Below, in pieces: positions 11,805 to 23,300 of a DNA stretch of 64,000 nt. The stretch is from Pseudomicrostroma phylloplanum (Eukaryota; Basidiomycota; Exobasidiomycetes; Microstromatales). Location of the stretch: positions 130,764 through 194,763 of the forward strand of contig BCHS01000015.1 in the NCBI GenBank assembly GCA_039545275.1, written 5' to 3'. The notes below the pieces were generated by a model. It made no database searches. It was not told where the DNA came from and worked only from the letters and a program-made list of their open reading frames with translations. Each line of letters opens with the position of its first letter. The stretch's first letter is position 1. The position numbers were made by a program, and so were the translations under genes.

Positions 11805-12186
11805 AGTGACCAGGCCGCGGATCGCTCCTGTACATTTCCTCATTTGCGAGTATGCGACTGTTGTCACGACTGATCTGTGTTGCCGTGCAGCTGCTGCGTA
11901 CCGGTGGTGCTGTGTGCCGAAGTGAGAGTGAGCGGCCGACTGGCTGGCTGGTGCGTCGGAGTTTTTGGCGCGGACGTGGAGTGACTTGGTTGGTTGGTGT
12001 GTTGCTCCTTCGCCCGCACCACTGCCATATCACTGCCCATTGTACCAGTACCATCATCGTCACCATCCCCGTCATCGCCGCAGACATCGTATCGGCCCCG
12101 TATCACCGCCAGCATCCCCCGATGCCCTTGATCCGGTCTTCATAGAGTCGCACATCCCTACCCCAGCCTCGTCCAACGCCCCCGCC
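11805..12186. other. Intergenic between the DUF726 and Rab-GAP genes
   Basis: These 382 bp, which probably hold the Rab-GAP promoter, contain short GGCTGG/TTGGTTGG-type repeats near 11940-12000. The rest is C-rich with no recognised gene. Confidence 0.45.
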
Positions 12187-14867
12187 ATGTCCACCATAGC
12201 TCACTCCCTGCGGGACCACAAAGAGCCTACCCGCCAGCAACTCTTCACACACTCCTTTTCGCTGCCAGACGGTCAGGTACCCCTCACAGACATCCCCGCC
12301 GTCGTATCCCTCTCGAATCCTCAGAGCGATCCCGATGATCCCACTGCGCAAGAGGACGAGGTGTATGCGGGCAAGCTTGTCCTCACGGAGAAGTTCTTGT
12401 GCTTTGAGAGTCTGGATAGGAGGAGCTTGAGGGGGAGCTTGCCGCTATATACTGTCAGAAGAGTGGAGAGGCTGAACACGAAGAGGAGTGGAGTGTTTGC
12501 ATTGGCCGTGGTGGTGTGGCATGGTATGAAGATCGTGAGTAGCGCAGCTTAAAGAGAGACAAGCGGGCGAGGGGCGTCTCTCACTGGACTACATCCGCGT
12601 CTCGCTTCCCACAGATCCTCCAACTCAATGCCCTTCGCACACAATGCGAGACGTTCTGCTCCATGCTGAGAGATAGTCTACGAGCTCAATTGCCTAGCAT
12701 GAAGAAGCTCAAAGGCTTCGTTGGTACCTGCTACTCGGAATTTGTCCTCAACCCCGAGCTGCTGCCCAAGGCGCCCCAAGCAGTAGAGGCTGGAACTACT
12801 GAGGACACATCAGCTACCGCCGCAGAAGACGTGAATGTGGATAACTCCGCTGCTGCTACTGGCGAGGGAGCTTCGCAGGCCGATGCTTCCGCCGCTACAG
12901 CCTCAGCATCGACGTCCTCCGATCCTCCCCCTCCCCCACCTTATCATGCTGGTCTAGGGGCTCGCTTCAAGTACCCGGGAGATCCGCGCAAGCTGAGAGA
13001 AAAGTCAAAGATGAAGCTCTGGAGAGACTACCTACGCGTGCATGGCCGCTCTCTCACTACTCTACGGTATCCGCAGTTTCTCCGACTCATCCAAGTCGGT
13101 CTGCCATCGGCGCTGCGAGGTGAAGTCTGGGAGGTGACCTCGGGGTCCATCTATAATCGCTTCGAGCATCAGGGAGAGTACGAGCGGATGCTCAGTGAGA
13201 ACAAGGATAGGAAGACGACGGCGACAGAGGAGATTGAGAAGGACCTGCATCGCTCTCTGCCAGAATACGCCGGCTTCCAGCGACCCGAGGGCATCGACAG
13301 TCTGCGTCGGGTGCTGTACGCCTTCAGCTTCAAGAACCCCGAGCTGGGATACACCCAGGGTCTGAATATCCTCGCTGCTGCCTTTCTGATCTACTGTTCC
13401 GAGGAGCAGACCTACTTCCTGCTGGACACGCTGACGGAGCGGTTGCTGCCGGGGTACTACACTCAATCCATGGCGGGTACGATTCTGGACCGCAAGGTGT
13501 TTGAGCATCTGGTGCAGCGGTCCCTGCCGATGATCCATGAGCATCTGATCAGGACTGATATCCAGCTGAGCGTAGCGAGCTTGCCGTGGTTCCTTTCGTG
13601 AGTAGAAGTGCGGGGCCGCGAATGGTGCTTCTCGCTTACCTCTTTACCCTCTTTGTTCACCTCAGACTATACATCAATTCGATGCCCATGGTGTTCGCGT
13701 TCCGGATCATAGACTGCTTCATGGCAATGGGTCCCAAGGTCCTCTTTCAGGTCGCCCTGGCCATCTTGAAGATCAATGGCGAAGAGCTGCTGAACGTGAC
13801 CGACGATGGGGCCTTTATCAGTGTGCTGAGGAAGTACTTTAGCAGTCTAGGTGACTCAGCCCATCCAGATGCTGTGAATCCCAAGCATAGGAACATTACG
13901 AACTTTCAGGAGTGAGTAGGTGTAAGATGTGAGGCAGAGAGGTAGCACTGACTTATACTCATCAAAACTCATTGCTCGTCCAGATTGCTCGTCGTTGCCT
14001 TCCGGGAGTTTGGCGTGGTGACAGACGAGACGATTGCTTCGGAGCGTCGCCGTTTCCGCCAAGAGATCGTCGAGGAGATTGAGCTCTTTGCCAAGCGTTC
14101 TGCCATCCGTCAGCTCAAGGACCTCCGTCGGTTCAGCAAGGAGCAAGCCGGGCTGGTATACGACCACATGGTGGAAGCCATCTATCGTGCGCGCCACGAG
14201 CGTCAGGCCCGAGAAGCAGCTGCGAGCGCCCGCGGCGATCCTGTACAGGCCCAGGCGATCCTAGACGAGAAGAAGGCGGTTACCCCCACCAGCGAGGACT
14301 TCAAGGAGATGCGAATCGAGTACGACACGTTCAAGATCTTCCTGGGCGAGATGAGCACCTGGGCCCGAGACGAGTTTACCGTGTCGAATCTGAATGGCCT
14401 GCACGAGAGGACGGAGAAGAAGGGTGTTGAGCACGCCCTGATCAAGCGCATGTTCACCGCCTGGGACACCGAAAAGCGCGGCAGTCTCAGTCTCCAGGAT
14501 GTGCTCCGCGGCTTGGACCCGATCCTGTTCGCCGAGGGCGATGTGCTTGCCTCGATTGAGTGGTTCTTCAAGCTGCACTCTGAAGGGAGAGACTCGTTGA
14601 GTAAAGACGAGGTGCTGAGACTGAGCGAGTCGCTGCTGTTCATGTTCCGTAATGAACCTGGAGAAGGGTATCTGGCTGCGGTGAGCCAGTTGATTAGTCA
14701 AGCCTTGTGAGTATAAGGCGAGCGAGACTGGAGCTGAAGGATATTGGGGCATGTTAGCGACTGCTACTGACGCACAATCCTGACCACCGTCCTTTCCTCC
14801 CTCTCGTAGCAACGTGGGAGGAGAAGTGTCACCACATGGATCTGAGCTAGAGAAGGAAAAGGCTTGA
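12187..14867 (+). CDS. GYP2: Rab GTPase-activating protein, GRAM-TBC-EF-hand architecture (Gyp2/TBC1D8-9 class)
   Basis: Five exons: 12187-12534, 12615-13597, 13666-13911, 13984-14706 and 14810-14867 (785 aa). All four donors are GTGAGT. The N-terminal region fits a GRAM domain (LVLTEKFLCFES ... LPLYTVRRVERL ... ILQLNALRTQCETFCSML). The TBC domain runs from about 279 (GLPSALRGEVWEVTSGS) to about 510. It has the arginine-finger block IEKDLHRSLPE near 329 and the glutamine-finger block LGYTQGLNILAA near 364, so GAP catalysis should be intact. A helical linker and EF-hand-like segments (FTAWDTEKRGSLSLQDVL; LHSEGRDSLSKDEVL) follow, as in TBC1D8/9 and Gyp2. The last exon is only 58 nt and supplies the final 19 residues; without splicing the frame stops at the donor. 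The family acts on Ypt/Rab GTPases in membrane traffic. Confidence 0.87.
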
Positions 14868-15866
14868 CGATTGCCAGACGGAGCGACTGAGCACGCTGCC
14901 CATCGTAATAGCTTGACTGCCTTGCTATTGCTTTCCCCTTCCCCCTCCCTCCGAGGCCGTTTGCCAACTTGTACATGAACGATGAGTCCTCCTTGTCTTT
15001 GTCGTGTGTCGGCGTGTGTGCAGCTAGACTATCCTCCCCGTCCCACTCTCGCCGCTTGTGGAAAGGCTACCCTCGGCACTCCTCTACGCCGAGCCGACGA
15101 GGATATACGCGGCATCTCGTACCCGTGCCGAATCGAGAGAGGAATGGCAGGGGAGAGGGGGTGCACAAGCCAGCCATCGTCTACACATGCGCATAGACTC
15201 TGACACTCACTCACACGCAACGCGGCTGATTTTTCCAGGCTTGACGCCCCGCCACGGCATCAGGGGACGCGGGACAGGACAGCACTGGCACACGCCCAGG
15301 CGCACCACGGACAGGACGGACGGGCCATCTAGACGCACGACGTGTGGGCAAAGAGCAACCCTTGGCACAGCAGGCACCACACCAGAGCACTCACCAGCAG
15401 GGGCCGAGGCTAGTGGTCCAAGCGTCTGCATGAGGTGCTTGACGCACTGGAACAGTCTACCCCGCACTTGGTTGGGCGGAGGTGCGGCTAGACTGCTCTG
15501 GTGCCGGGGAGATGCAGATGGGCCCCCCTTGCCCCTTTAGTGTCCTGGGTTGCTCTTGCCCGCTGCTGCTGCTGCTGCTGAGGGGGAGGAGATGATCTTA
15601 CTGGCTGCCTTGAAGTCGTCCATCCATCCACGCTGAGCCAAGTTGAATTCCATCTCACCATCCCTCTTACCACTGCCACTGCCACTGACACCGCACCCGC
15701 ATTTGCACACCTCAAAGATACCACGACCACGACCACGACCACGTCCACTTTTCACCTCCACCTGCTCAGCAACTACCCATCTGCCTGCCATACCGCTCAG
15801 CTCACCCTACTCTGCCATACCTCATATCAGCATCTTCCCCCCCACTCGCCGCCCAACTCTAATCTC
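14868..15866. other. Intergenic between the Rab-GAP and Ser/Pro-rich genes
   Basis: This 1-kb stretch holds a GCTGCTGCTGCTGCTG run near 15563-15580 and a CCACGACCACGACCACGACCACG run near 15722-15743. Pyrimidine-rich sequence precedes the next ATG. Several short open frames exist on both strands, but none has a recognisable domain or credible splice pattern. Read as 3' UTR plus promoter. Confidence 0.45.
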
Positions 15867-17049
15867 ATGGCTTCACCAACAGCCATTCCACACGCTGAGA
15901 CTTCATCCCACCATCACCACCACCAAGCACCTCCTGCCTCATCTCCCCCTCGCCTCGGCTTAGGCTTTGGCGCCTCTGCCACCAGCACCACCAACAACAA
16001 CCGCAACTCACCCCCACTCCTCTCACCCATCTACGCAAGGACTGCCTTTTCACTCCCTGGAGGACCCGTGAGCCCTTCGAACAGCTTCAGGAACACGGCG
16101 ACTGGCGCTTGGACTAACGCGGGGGTTAACGTGGGAGGAGCACTAAAGAGCCCAACGGCCGTGGCTAGCCAACAGACTGCTCAGAAGGGTGAGTGTGTGT
16201 GTGTGTGTGTGGAGGGACGAGGGGGGTGGACAGCATATAGCCTCGTTACTGACCTGTGGTTCCACCTTGATCTCGCTCACTCGCATAGACTACTTCCCCG
16301 AACGCGACCCAACCGGAATGCATCACCGCTCCTCCTCCATGTCCTCCACCACCTCTAGCGTCGACTCCAACGGGCCTCCTACTCCTCGAACAGGCGAGGC
16401 ACCTGGCTCTCTAGCAGGAGGAGCCCCCCTCGGTAGGGTCCGCTCCATCCCACTTCCCAATTCCTACGAAGCAATCAAGGGGTCCAAGGAAGGCTGGAAC
16501 GGATCTCAAGGCTGGGCAGGCCTCTCCTCCTTCCGCTCACAGAGCAACGCCGCCGCTGCTGGTACTGGCGGTGCTGGTCCCAACGGCTCCAATGCTACCT
16601 CACCCCCGGCCGCAGGCGGAGGTGGTATGGGCCATCTCTTCAGGCGCCTGAGCCTTAGCGGCAATCCCGCCGCGCAGAATCCTCACCGACGCGAGAACAA
16701 CCATCACCATCACCACCGCTCGCACGAGCCTGGACACTCTCACCGTAGCGCAAGCATCAGCTACGCTGGCAGCTCGGGTGTCTCTGCCGGCCACCCTCCT
16801 CTCGGGTCTGCAGCACCGGTAAAGGACACCACGACCGAAGTAGCAGGCGCAGGAGGCACGCCCGTCGCACCCTCCGCGGCTGCCGTGCCCAATGCCCCTG
16901 GCTCACTCGCCTCTCCCAGCGCTGTTGGCTCCACCTCCACGGGACAGAAGGTCGTCAGAGGCAGACGTGGCGAGGCGGGTGGGAGCATCAAGAGGAAGCC
17001 TAGCCCGCATGGGGAACGTCTCCTCATGGGATGGACACATGCGCACTAG
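15867..17049 (+). CDS. Ser/Pro/His-rich protein of unknown function with a short conserved-looking C-terminus
   Basis: Two exons, 15867-16188 and 16289-17049 (about 360 aa), separated by a 100-nt intron that carries a (GT)n run right after the donor. I do not recognise a domain. Visible features are an early HHHHH run, YARTAFSLPGGPVSPSNS, DYFPERDPTG across the splice junction, MGHLFRRLSLSGN with a basophilic kinase-like RRLS site, a second His-rich stretch, and a C-terminus reading KRKPSPHGERLLMGW. The last block looks like the short SPxGERxL-type tail seen in some fungal low-complexity proteins; that comparison is from memory and unverified. It is probably disordered and phospho-regulated. 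The start is the first ATG after a pyrimidine-rich leader. Confidence 0.65.
16193..16211 (+). repeat. (GT)n microsatellite just inside an intron donor
   Basis: A pure GT dinucleotide run of about nine units starts three bases into the donor of the Ser/Pro-rich gene's intron. Register slippage here offers several cryptic GT donors. Confidence 0.85.
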
Positions 17050-17556
17050 ACGGTGCGGCGCAGCGCAGCCGTGCTGGCATGAGCCGGATGTCGTGCTACA
17101 CAGCACAGCTTCTCTTCTCCTCTTCGACGATTGCTTTTTCCCCTCCTTACCTGCAATCATTCACGACAACACCGGCGGGACGGGCACGCAGCCGGTTTCG
17201 TTTGCACCGTCCAGCGCGCTCAACAAAGACCTCTACACACACACTCGCTTGCGCACGCACGCACGACCTATACTTGTACTTGTACCCTCGTCCGCCTTCT
17301 CACACGCACTCGCGCAAGAAGAAGAAGAAGAAGAAAGGATCTCGTTTCCAGAGAGAGTCTCTCTCCACCCTCGCCTTCGTGTCCACATGCTCCTCGCTAC
17401 TTAGCTCGCTCCTATCGCTATCGCTCTCGCTCTCTCAGTTTGGCGCCCGCCAAGTACTGGCGATTGCTTTCTTTCCTCCTCGGTCCCTCGGTTCTTGGTT
17501 CTGGGTTCTCGGTCCTCGGTCACTTCTTCAGCCTCAAGATCGGCTTCTGCTTCTAC

Positions 17557-17611
17557 TTTTTGTCGCTCGCTTTTGGTCGCTCGCTTTTTGTCGCTCGCTT
17601 TTGGTCGCTCG
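17557..17611 (+). repeat. 14-nt minisatellite alternating two unit variants
   Basis: There are four head-to-tail copies. TTTTTGTCGCTCGC and TTTTGGTCGCTCGC alternate, giving a 28-nt higher-order period; the last copy lacks one base. Confidence 0.9.
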
Positions 17612-17919
17612 TGTCTGCCTGCTTGGGCCTCGCTCTGTGTCTGTCTTTGACTCTGGTAGTCGGGTAGGCTGGTAGGCTGGTGGTTTCTGTTGGTTCCTGT
17701 GAATATGAATATGAACATGAAATAAATACAAGCCTGAGATGCGAGAAGAACTGGTATACAGTGTTGATGAGAACGGGGCGCGCGATGAGCATGAGCATGG
17801 AAGCGCAAAGAGGGAAGAGAGAGGAGGGGGGGAGGGAGGACCGAGCGTCTCCCTGCACGCACGCACGCACGGTCGTCCTGTGATGAGAGTCGTGATGGAC
17901 GAGCAGGGATTGGGCACGA

Positions 17920-17949
17920 GCGCACTAGCGCACTAGCGCACTTGCGCAC
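17920..17949 (+). repeat. 8-nt tandem repeat GCGCACTA
   Basis: Two perfect copies are followed by one with the variant GCGCACTT and a partial fourth. The unit contains the palindrome GCGC. Confidence 0.85.
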
Positions 17950-18164
17950 AGCTGAACAGACGCTCAGGAGGTGTGAGGCGCGAAGCGCGAAGTGATTAGG
18001 TGTCGATGGGATGGGATGTCGATAGCTCGTCGCGATATAGGGCAGTAGCGAGGGACGATGGGAGAAAGGACGGGTGGTAGAGTATATGTATATACGTAGA
18101 ACAGGGAGGGCTGCACGGGGGGGTCCGTTCTTGCCTTTTCAATAACGACCTTCTACCCATTCAG

Positions 18165-19968
18165 ATGTACGCGGTACCGCTACCTCTTTCTTACGAGCCG
18201 ATGGACATGCAGACGCGCTCCGCCCCAGGAATCGAAGGAGGAGACGCAGAGCGTATCACGGACGCTGCCAGTCTGGCCTACTTCGATACCGATGGCTATG
18301 ACGACCGAGGGCTCGGGCTCGAAGGATGCACCTCTTTCTCGTATACGTGCGACGGGGTGCCTCCTCCTCTTTCTAGCATGGGCGATACTCCAGGCTCGGG
18401 CTCAAAGGACTACCCACACCATCAACTCCTCCTCCCCTCCTCCTCCTCTTCCATCCCCCACCCATCCCCCTCCCCTCCCCTCCGCCCGCGGCACAAATGC
18501 ACACCCCATCAACTCTCGCACCTCTCCTCTTTCTTCCAATCCACCACACGCAACCCAACGCCCACGATGCGTGCAGAGTTGGCGGAAAGGTTGGAGATGC
18601 CGGAGAGGAGTGTGCAGATTTGGTTTCAGAATAGGAGGGCGAAGCTGAGGGTGCGTGCTAGAGGAGGAGCGGGGGAGGGTGGGCAGGATGAGGGGTGGAG
18701 CAAGAGTGCGGAGGCTGCTAGGAGCCCGATGAGTGGAGGGACGGGGCTGGCGATGTCGTGCATGCCGGCCGTGGGACTGGAGGGACGTGCTTCTTCGCTT
18801 GCTTCGCCTGTGCGCAAGGGCAGAAGGAGGAAGGGCAATGGACTAAAGAGTGGACTGGAATGTGAGTTCCACACTGCCTTGACTTGGACAGGTGACCCGA
18901 AGAAGGGACTGATCCCCCCGCCCTCCCCATCTCCGCCCTCCCTTAGCCATCACCCTCCTCCCCTCCTCCTCCATCTCCATCGGAACCTGGCATCGTGTGC
19001 ACCCTCTCATCTGCTTCTTCTCACGGAACGCCCGCACCCTCGTCTGGACGCTCAAGAGCGGCTCGGTGGGCTTCAAGCTAGAGGTTCCCTGGGCCTCCAT
19101 TGGGGAGATGAGCTTTCGTGGACCGTTCGCTTCTGCTGAAGCAGAGCGAGCAGAGAACATCGGTGAGCCGGCGGGAGTGCTCTGTGTAAAGGTCACACGC
19201 CCGCCGATCTTCTCGATGGAGGTGTTCCGCTCTGCTAGCAAGGCTGCGGAGCCGCACGGGCAGCGGCAGGGTGGAGCGAGATGGCGACAGTGCGAGGACT
19301 TTACAGAGGGGAGACAGGGGACGAGCGTCTTGACGCATGTGCTCAGCGGACCTTTTGGGCAGCTCAGAGAGGCTGTGCTGGCGCTGAAGCATTGTCATCC
19401 TGATCTGGATGAGAAGACACACATGCTGGATGCGGTTACCATTAGCGGTGTACAGCCGCAGGAGTACCGCCCTCCGGTCACCTCCCCGGAGCAGGCTTGT
19501 TTCAGTGCTGTGGGAAACACGCAACAACCCTTCCCTCTGCATCTGCAGCAAACGCCAGCAGAGCTAACCGCGTATACCAGCGACCACGACTTTTACAGCT
19601 CGCCTTTCTCGGCCGGCTTTGCGCCCTCGCACGATTTCTCCTCAGGGTCGGTAGAGACCAGCCCGACGCAGCTCTTCTTCATGCCCCAGGCCGGCACGGG
19701 CGCTGGCTGCGGACTTGAACTTGGGTCTATGAGCGAAGACATGTCGACTCAGCAGACCACACTGGTTGCTCCTCGATACAGCATCAAGCAGGCACCACCC
19801 CTCTCAGCGCCAACGCCATCACAGCCGCACTGGCCCGGCCTAGTGCAGAGGGAGCAACAGCAGCAGCATTGGCAGGACAGCACAACTCCACCTTCTCATA
19901 CTCACGCGGAGCCGTACGTGCAAATCTCCGAGTCTCTTCCCACTCAGGCGCAGGCTCGGCAACGGTGA
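18165..19968 (+). CDS. Homeodomain transcription factor with a conserved downstream block
   Basis: Two exons, 18165-18861 and 18947-19968 (572 aa). The homeodomain spans about residues 107-163 (RPRHKCTPHQLSHLSSFFQ ... RSVQIWFQNRRAKLR). It retains the helix-3 residues W153, F154, N156 and R158 needed for DNA contact. The intron removes an in-frame TGA and joins GLKSGLE to ITLLPSSSISIGTWHRV. The downstream block (LICFFSRNARTLVWTL, GFKLEVPWASI, PPIFSMEVFR, QCEDFTEGRQ) looks like a structured second domain shared by fungal homeobox regulators of the Phx1 kind, as far as I recall. The C-terminus is Gln/Ser/Pro-rich and could be an activation region. Target genes cannot be inferred. It is a single locus, not the paired HD1/HD2 arrangement of a basidiomycete mating-type locus. 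Confidence 0.83.
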
Positions 19969-20314
19969 TCGGAATATCAAGGACAACACTCATCCTGTAT
20001 CACTGGCCAATTAGCCAGCTAGCGACGCTCGCCTTGAGCGCTTCTCCTTGACGAGCTCTCAGCACCTTTCTTTCACGCCCACGCCACGGTCGTTACACGC
20101 CCACAATCCGCCGGCTTTCTAACCATTTTCACTAAGCACTGATACCGGAGTGCATGCAGCACCCAGTCGTAAGGCCCGCTTGATCAATCATGTGCCACAT
20201 TGGAATAGAGCAATATAGACATCTTTCCTCCCTCTTTCGCGCCCCACCCCATGATCGCTGGCTCCCTCCTCCCTCTCCTCGCCCTTCCATTGAGCCCACC
20301 CAGTGCCAAATTTC
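19969..20314. other. Convergent intergenic between the homeobox gene and UBP2
   Basis: These 346 bp between two converging stop codons serve as 3' UTRs. I see no gene, and no clear terminator signal beyond AT-richer stretches. Confidence 0.45.
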
Positions 20315-23300
20315 TTACATAGGCTCATCGATCAACCTCTTGAGCGTCTCAAATACCGGCATCGAGGAGCCGTCCTGCACGTCGGTGCGAACAAAGCAGA
20401 GCAGGTAGGGTGTTGCGCCTGTTTGGCTGCGCAAGAGAAGAGAAGGACAGGACGAACAGTTCGGCAGGGGAGGAGGAGGGTCAGTCGATTGTCCCGTCTT
20501 CACGTCGAGGCTATTTTACCTCGCCACTGGCTTGCAAGGACTCACTCTTTGAGCACATCCCCCACGTGCGCCTCGGCGACCACGCTATCGTTATACTTGA
20601 ACCACCCTTTCTCCACTTCCGACTGCCCCTCCTCCTGCTCCGCTGGCAGAAGCGGCACTCTCCGTTGGTTGAGGAAGTAATGTCCATGCGACGCCTCTCC
20701 GCGATGCATAAACACGCTCATAAGCCTGTACTCTACGCGCTTTTCCGTCTCCCAGAGGGCCTCGCTCTCGGCCTTGAGGACCTGCAGACGCTCAGTGAGG
20801 GCGCGAGATTCGAGGGCGACGGCTTCGCTCTGTGATTGCAAGAGGGCGAGGACGTCTTCGGAGGCGTAGTCGCCGCTGGAGAAGCCTTCTGCGGGAGTTG
20901 GGGCGGAGGCGGAGGCGGACGTTGAGTCTTGCGTCTGGACCTCCTCGGCATCGCCGTTGACATGGGCATTGCCGTCGCCATTGGCATCAGTGTTGACCTC
21001 GTTCATCTGCGCAACTCCATCCTTGAGCAGCTCAGCAGTCGACAAGTCCTGCGACCCCAGCGTCGCCAGTCTCGCTCTACACTCGGCAGCCGTCCTCCTA
21101 ATCTCATGCGCCTTTTCCCGCTTCGCAACCAGTCGCGCAGCCGTATCCGCATCCTCGACATTGCGAGGTGTGAAATCCAGGTAGCGGTCCATGAAGATGG
21201 ACTCTCCCGTCTCGAGGTGCGCCTGCGACTTGTATGCGCCTCTCACCCGATCGAATTGCACCCGCTGTAGCTGGATCTGCAGAACGGGAGGTGGTTCCAG
21301 AAGGGTGACGGTACGCTTCACTGCCTTGCCGTCGGAGCCGGTCAGCGTCTCCTCCTCGAAGAAGCCGTCGAGGGAGTCGTAGATGTCGCGCCCTTCCTCT
21401 CGAACCTCGACAGGGAGGATAGTAAAGATTTCATTCTTGACGTGCGTGCTCTGAGAGCGCTCCTTGAGCGGTCGAGCACCGAGCATAGGTGCAGAGGCAG
21501 AGTCTTTGTTGTTCGCATCTTCTTCGCCTTCTGACCTGATCTGCTCGACCTTTTGCTGTGTCTTGCCGGTGAACAGACGCAGAATTTCTCCTTCGGCCGC
21601 GTCTTCCTCACTGCCGCCGCCTTCTGTCTCAGGGGCACCTTCACGCTGGCCGAGGGCGACTTCAATCTGGAAGAGCACATTATCCAGGCATTCACTGACG
21701 TCCTGTTGTGCGCCGAGGCTCATGAGTGAGTTCTTGCGCGAGGCCTCATTCGGGGCAGAATTGGCGCTGGCGGCTGTTGTTGTGGGTCTTGGCGGGAGAG
21801 GCGGCGGCGGCGCGTGGCTCGGAGGCTCATAGCTTGGTAGGACTTCATCGTACTGGTTCGGATGCGAGATCTCGGTAGCGGGGCGGGCAGACTCCTCGAG
21901 AGGGGCATCTCCTGTCACGATATCGGTAGCTGGAGCCGACGTGCCTACCTTTGCTTCCGCCTGTGCAGGGTCAGGGTCGTTCGTACCTTGCGCATCAGTA
22001 GCTTCCGGTCGCAGGTCCACCAACATCCCGGTAGGCGCTTGCGTGTGGACCTCAACGTCCTTCATGGAAGCGTCGTCTTCTGCGACTGGTTCCAAAGGTT
22101 CCTGAACACCTGAGTCCGTTCGCGACACATCCATCGGTCCCGGCTGGTCTGCCGCCGCAACCACGTCTTTACCAGTGGAAGGTCCATTGATGGCGCTGCC
22201 GTTCCTCTCTTCCACTGGCGAGGTCACAAAGTCCTGCTCCCCAGAGGGCCTGTCAGCCTCAGCCGCACTGTCTTCCGCCGCGCCAGCAGATGGTCCATCC
22301 AGCTCCTCCGCCCGCGCCGAGACGAGCGCGAGGTACGCCAGATCTCTCTCTGGACTGACCGCCAGCGCAGGCGAACTCATCATGGCGTCAAAGAGGAGGG
22401 CGAGCTGTTGTACGAACTTCTGCGACCGGATCACCTCGTGTTGCGTGACGACTCTGCCTCCTACGCGTCTCGAGCTGTCCATTGTTGGCTCTTCAGGGCC
22501 AGGAGTCTGGCTCACTTGCAGTACTCGCTCCCGCAGCGGCTTGAGCGCGTAGAAGTACTGAAGGACGGAGTTAAGGTAGCACGTGTTGCCGATGTTGTTC
22601 AGCCCGGCAGGGAGAGTGGGTCTACCCCAGCCTTCCTCCTCCTTTTCGCCAGTCTGGAAGTAGTTCATCAGCGCATCGCTCTTGCGGTCCTGAGCAATGA
22701 TGCCCAGTGCTTGCTGGAGCTGTTCTTGCTTGCTCGGGTCGTCCATCATGTGCACCTGGAAAGACGTGAGCACACCTTCATCATCGACGTCTTTGCCTCC
22801 CTCGGGCAGCCCAAGAACTTCGCAAGCCTCAAAGACGCCCATGGGCAGTGGAATTGCCAGCACCTCAGCAAGTATTGCAGGATCCCCACGACTACGAGAG
22901 ATGATCCGCAGGGCGTCTTGGTATTCCCTCGACTTTGTGTACTTTTCGCTACTTGCATGCTCGAGCTTTTGATTGAGATTCCAGTAATGTTCATAGATGT
23001 GCATGTGGTTGCATCGACCAGACCTGCCCTCTTCGGGGTCGATGAAGAGGGCGAGATAGGCCTCGTTGACCTCCTCGATGGTGAATCTGTTGCCCTGACT
23101 CTTCTCAATGGCATACATCATCTGAATGACCTCGCTCTGCGGCCTCTGCTGTTTTTGCACAACGTCGAGAGCCGAAAAGAGCTCGATGAGTCTCTGGGGC
23201 TGCTGTTGCAGGTTGACATGGTACATGAGCCGTAGGACATCGTCGCTAGCGTCTTCAGACACGCCCAAGGTTGCCAGAGCAGGCCTGTACTCGTGCGCCA

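Larger units (their letters stand above)
17050..18164. other. Repeat-rich intergenic stretch upstream of the homeobox gene
   Basis: This 1.1-kb region holds an (AAG)n run at about 17316-17335, GGTTCTTGGTTCTGGGTTCTCGG-type direct repeats near 17487-17515, a 14-nt minisatellite (17557-17611), an AAATAAATA A-rich motif near 17719, and an 8-nt tandem (17920-17949). Open frames here are driven by the repeats and show no domain. It probably combines a 3' UTR with the homeobox promoter. Confidence 0.55.

Noticed and set aside
18165..19968. Homeodomain gene as part of a mating-type (b/HD) locus
   Set aside because: There is no divergently transcribed second homeodomain gene, and neighbours are not the usual flanking genes. 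A single regulator is more likely.
22408..23235. 275-codon open frame on the + strand
   Set aside because: It is antisense to the UBP2 helical region and has no plausible start or domain.
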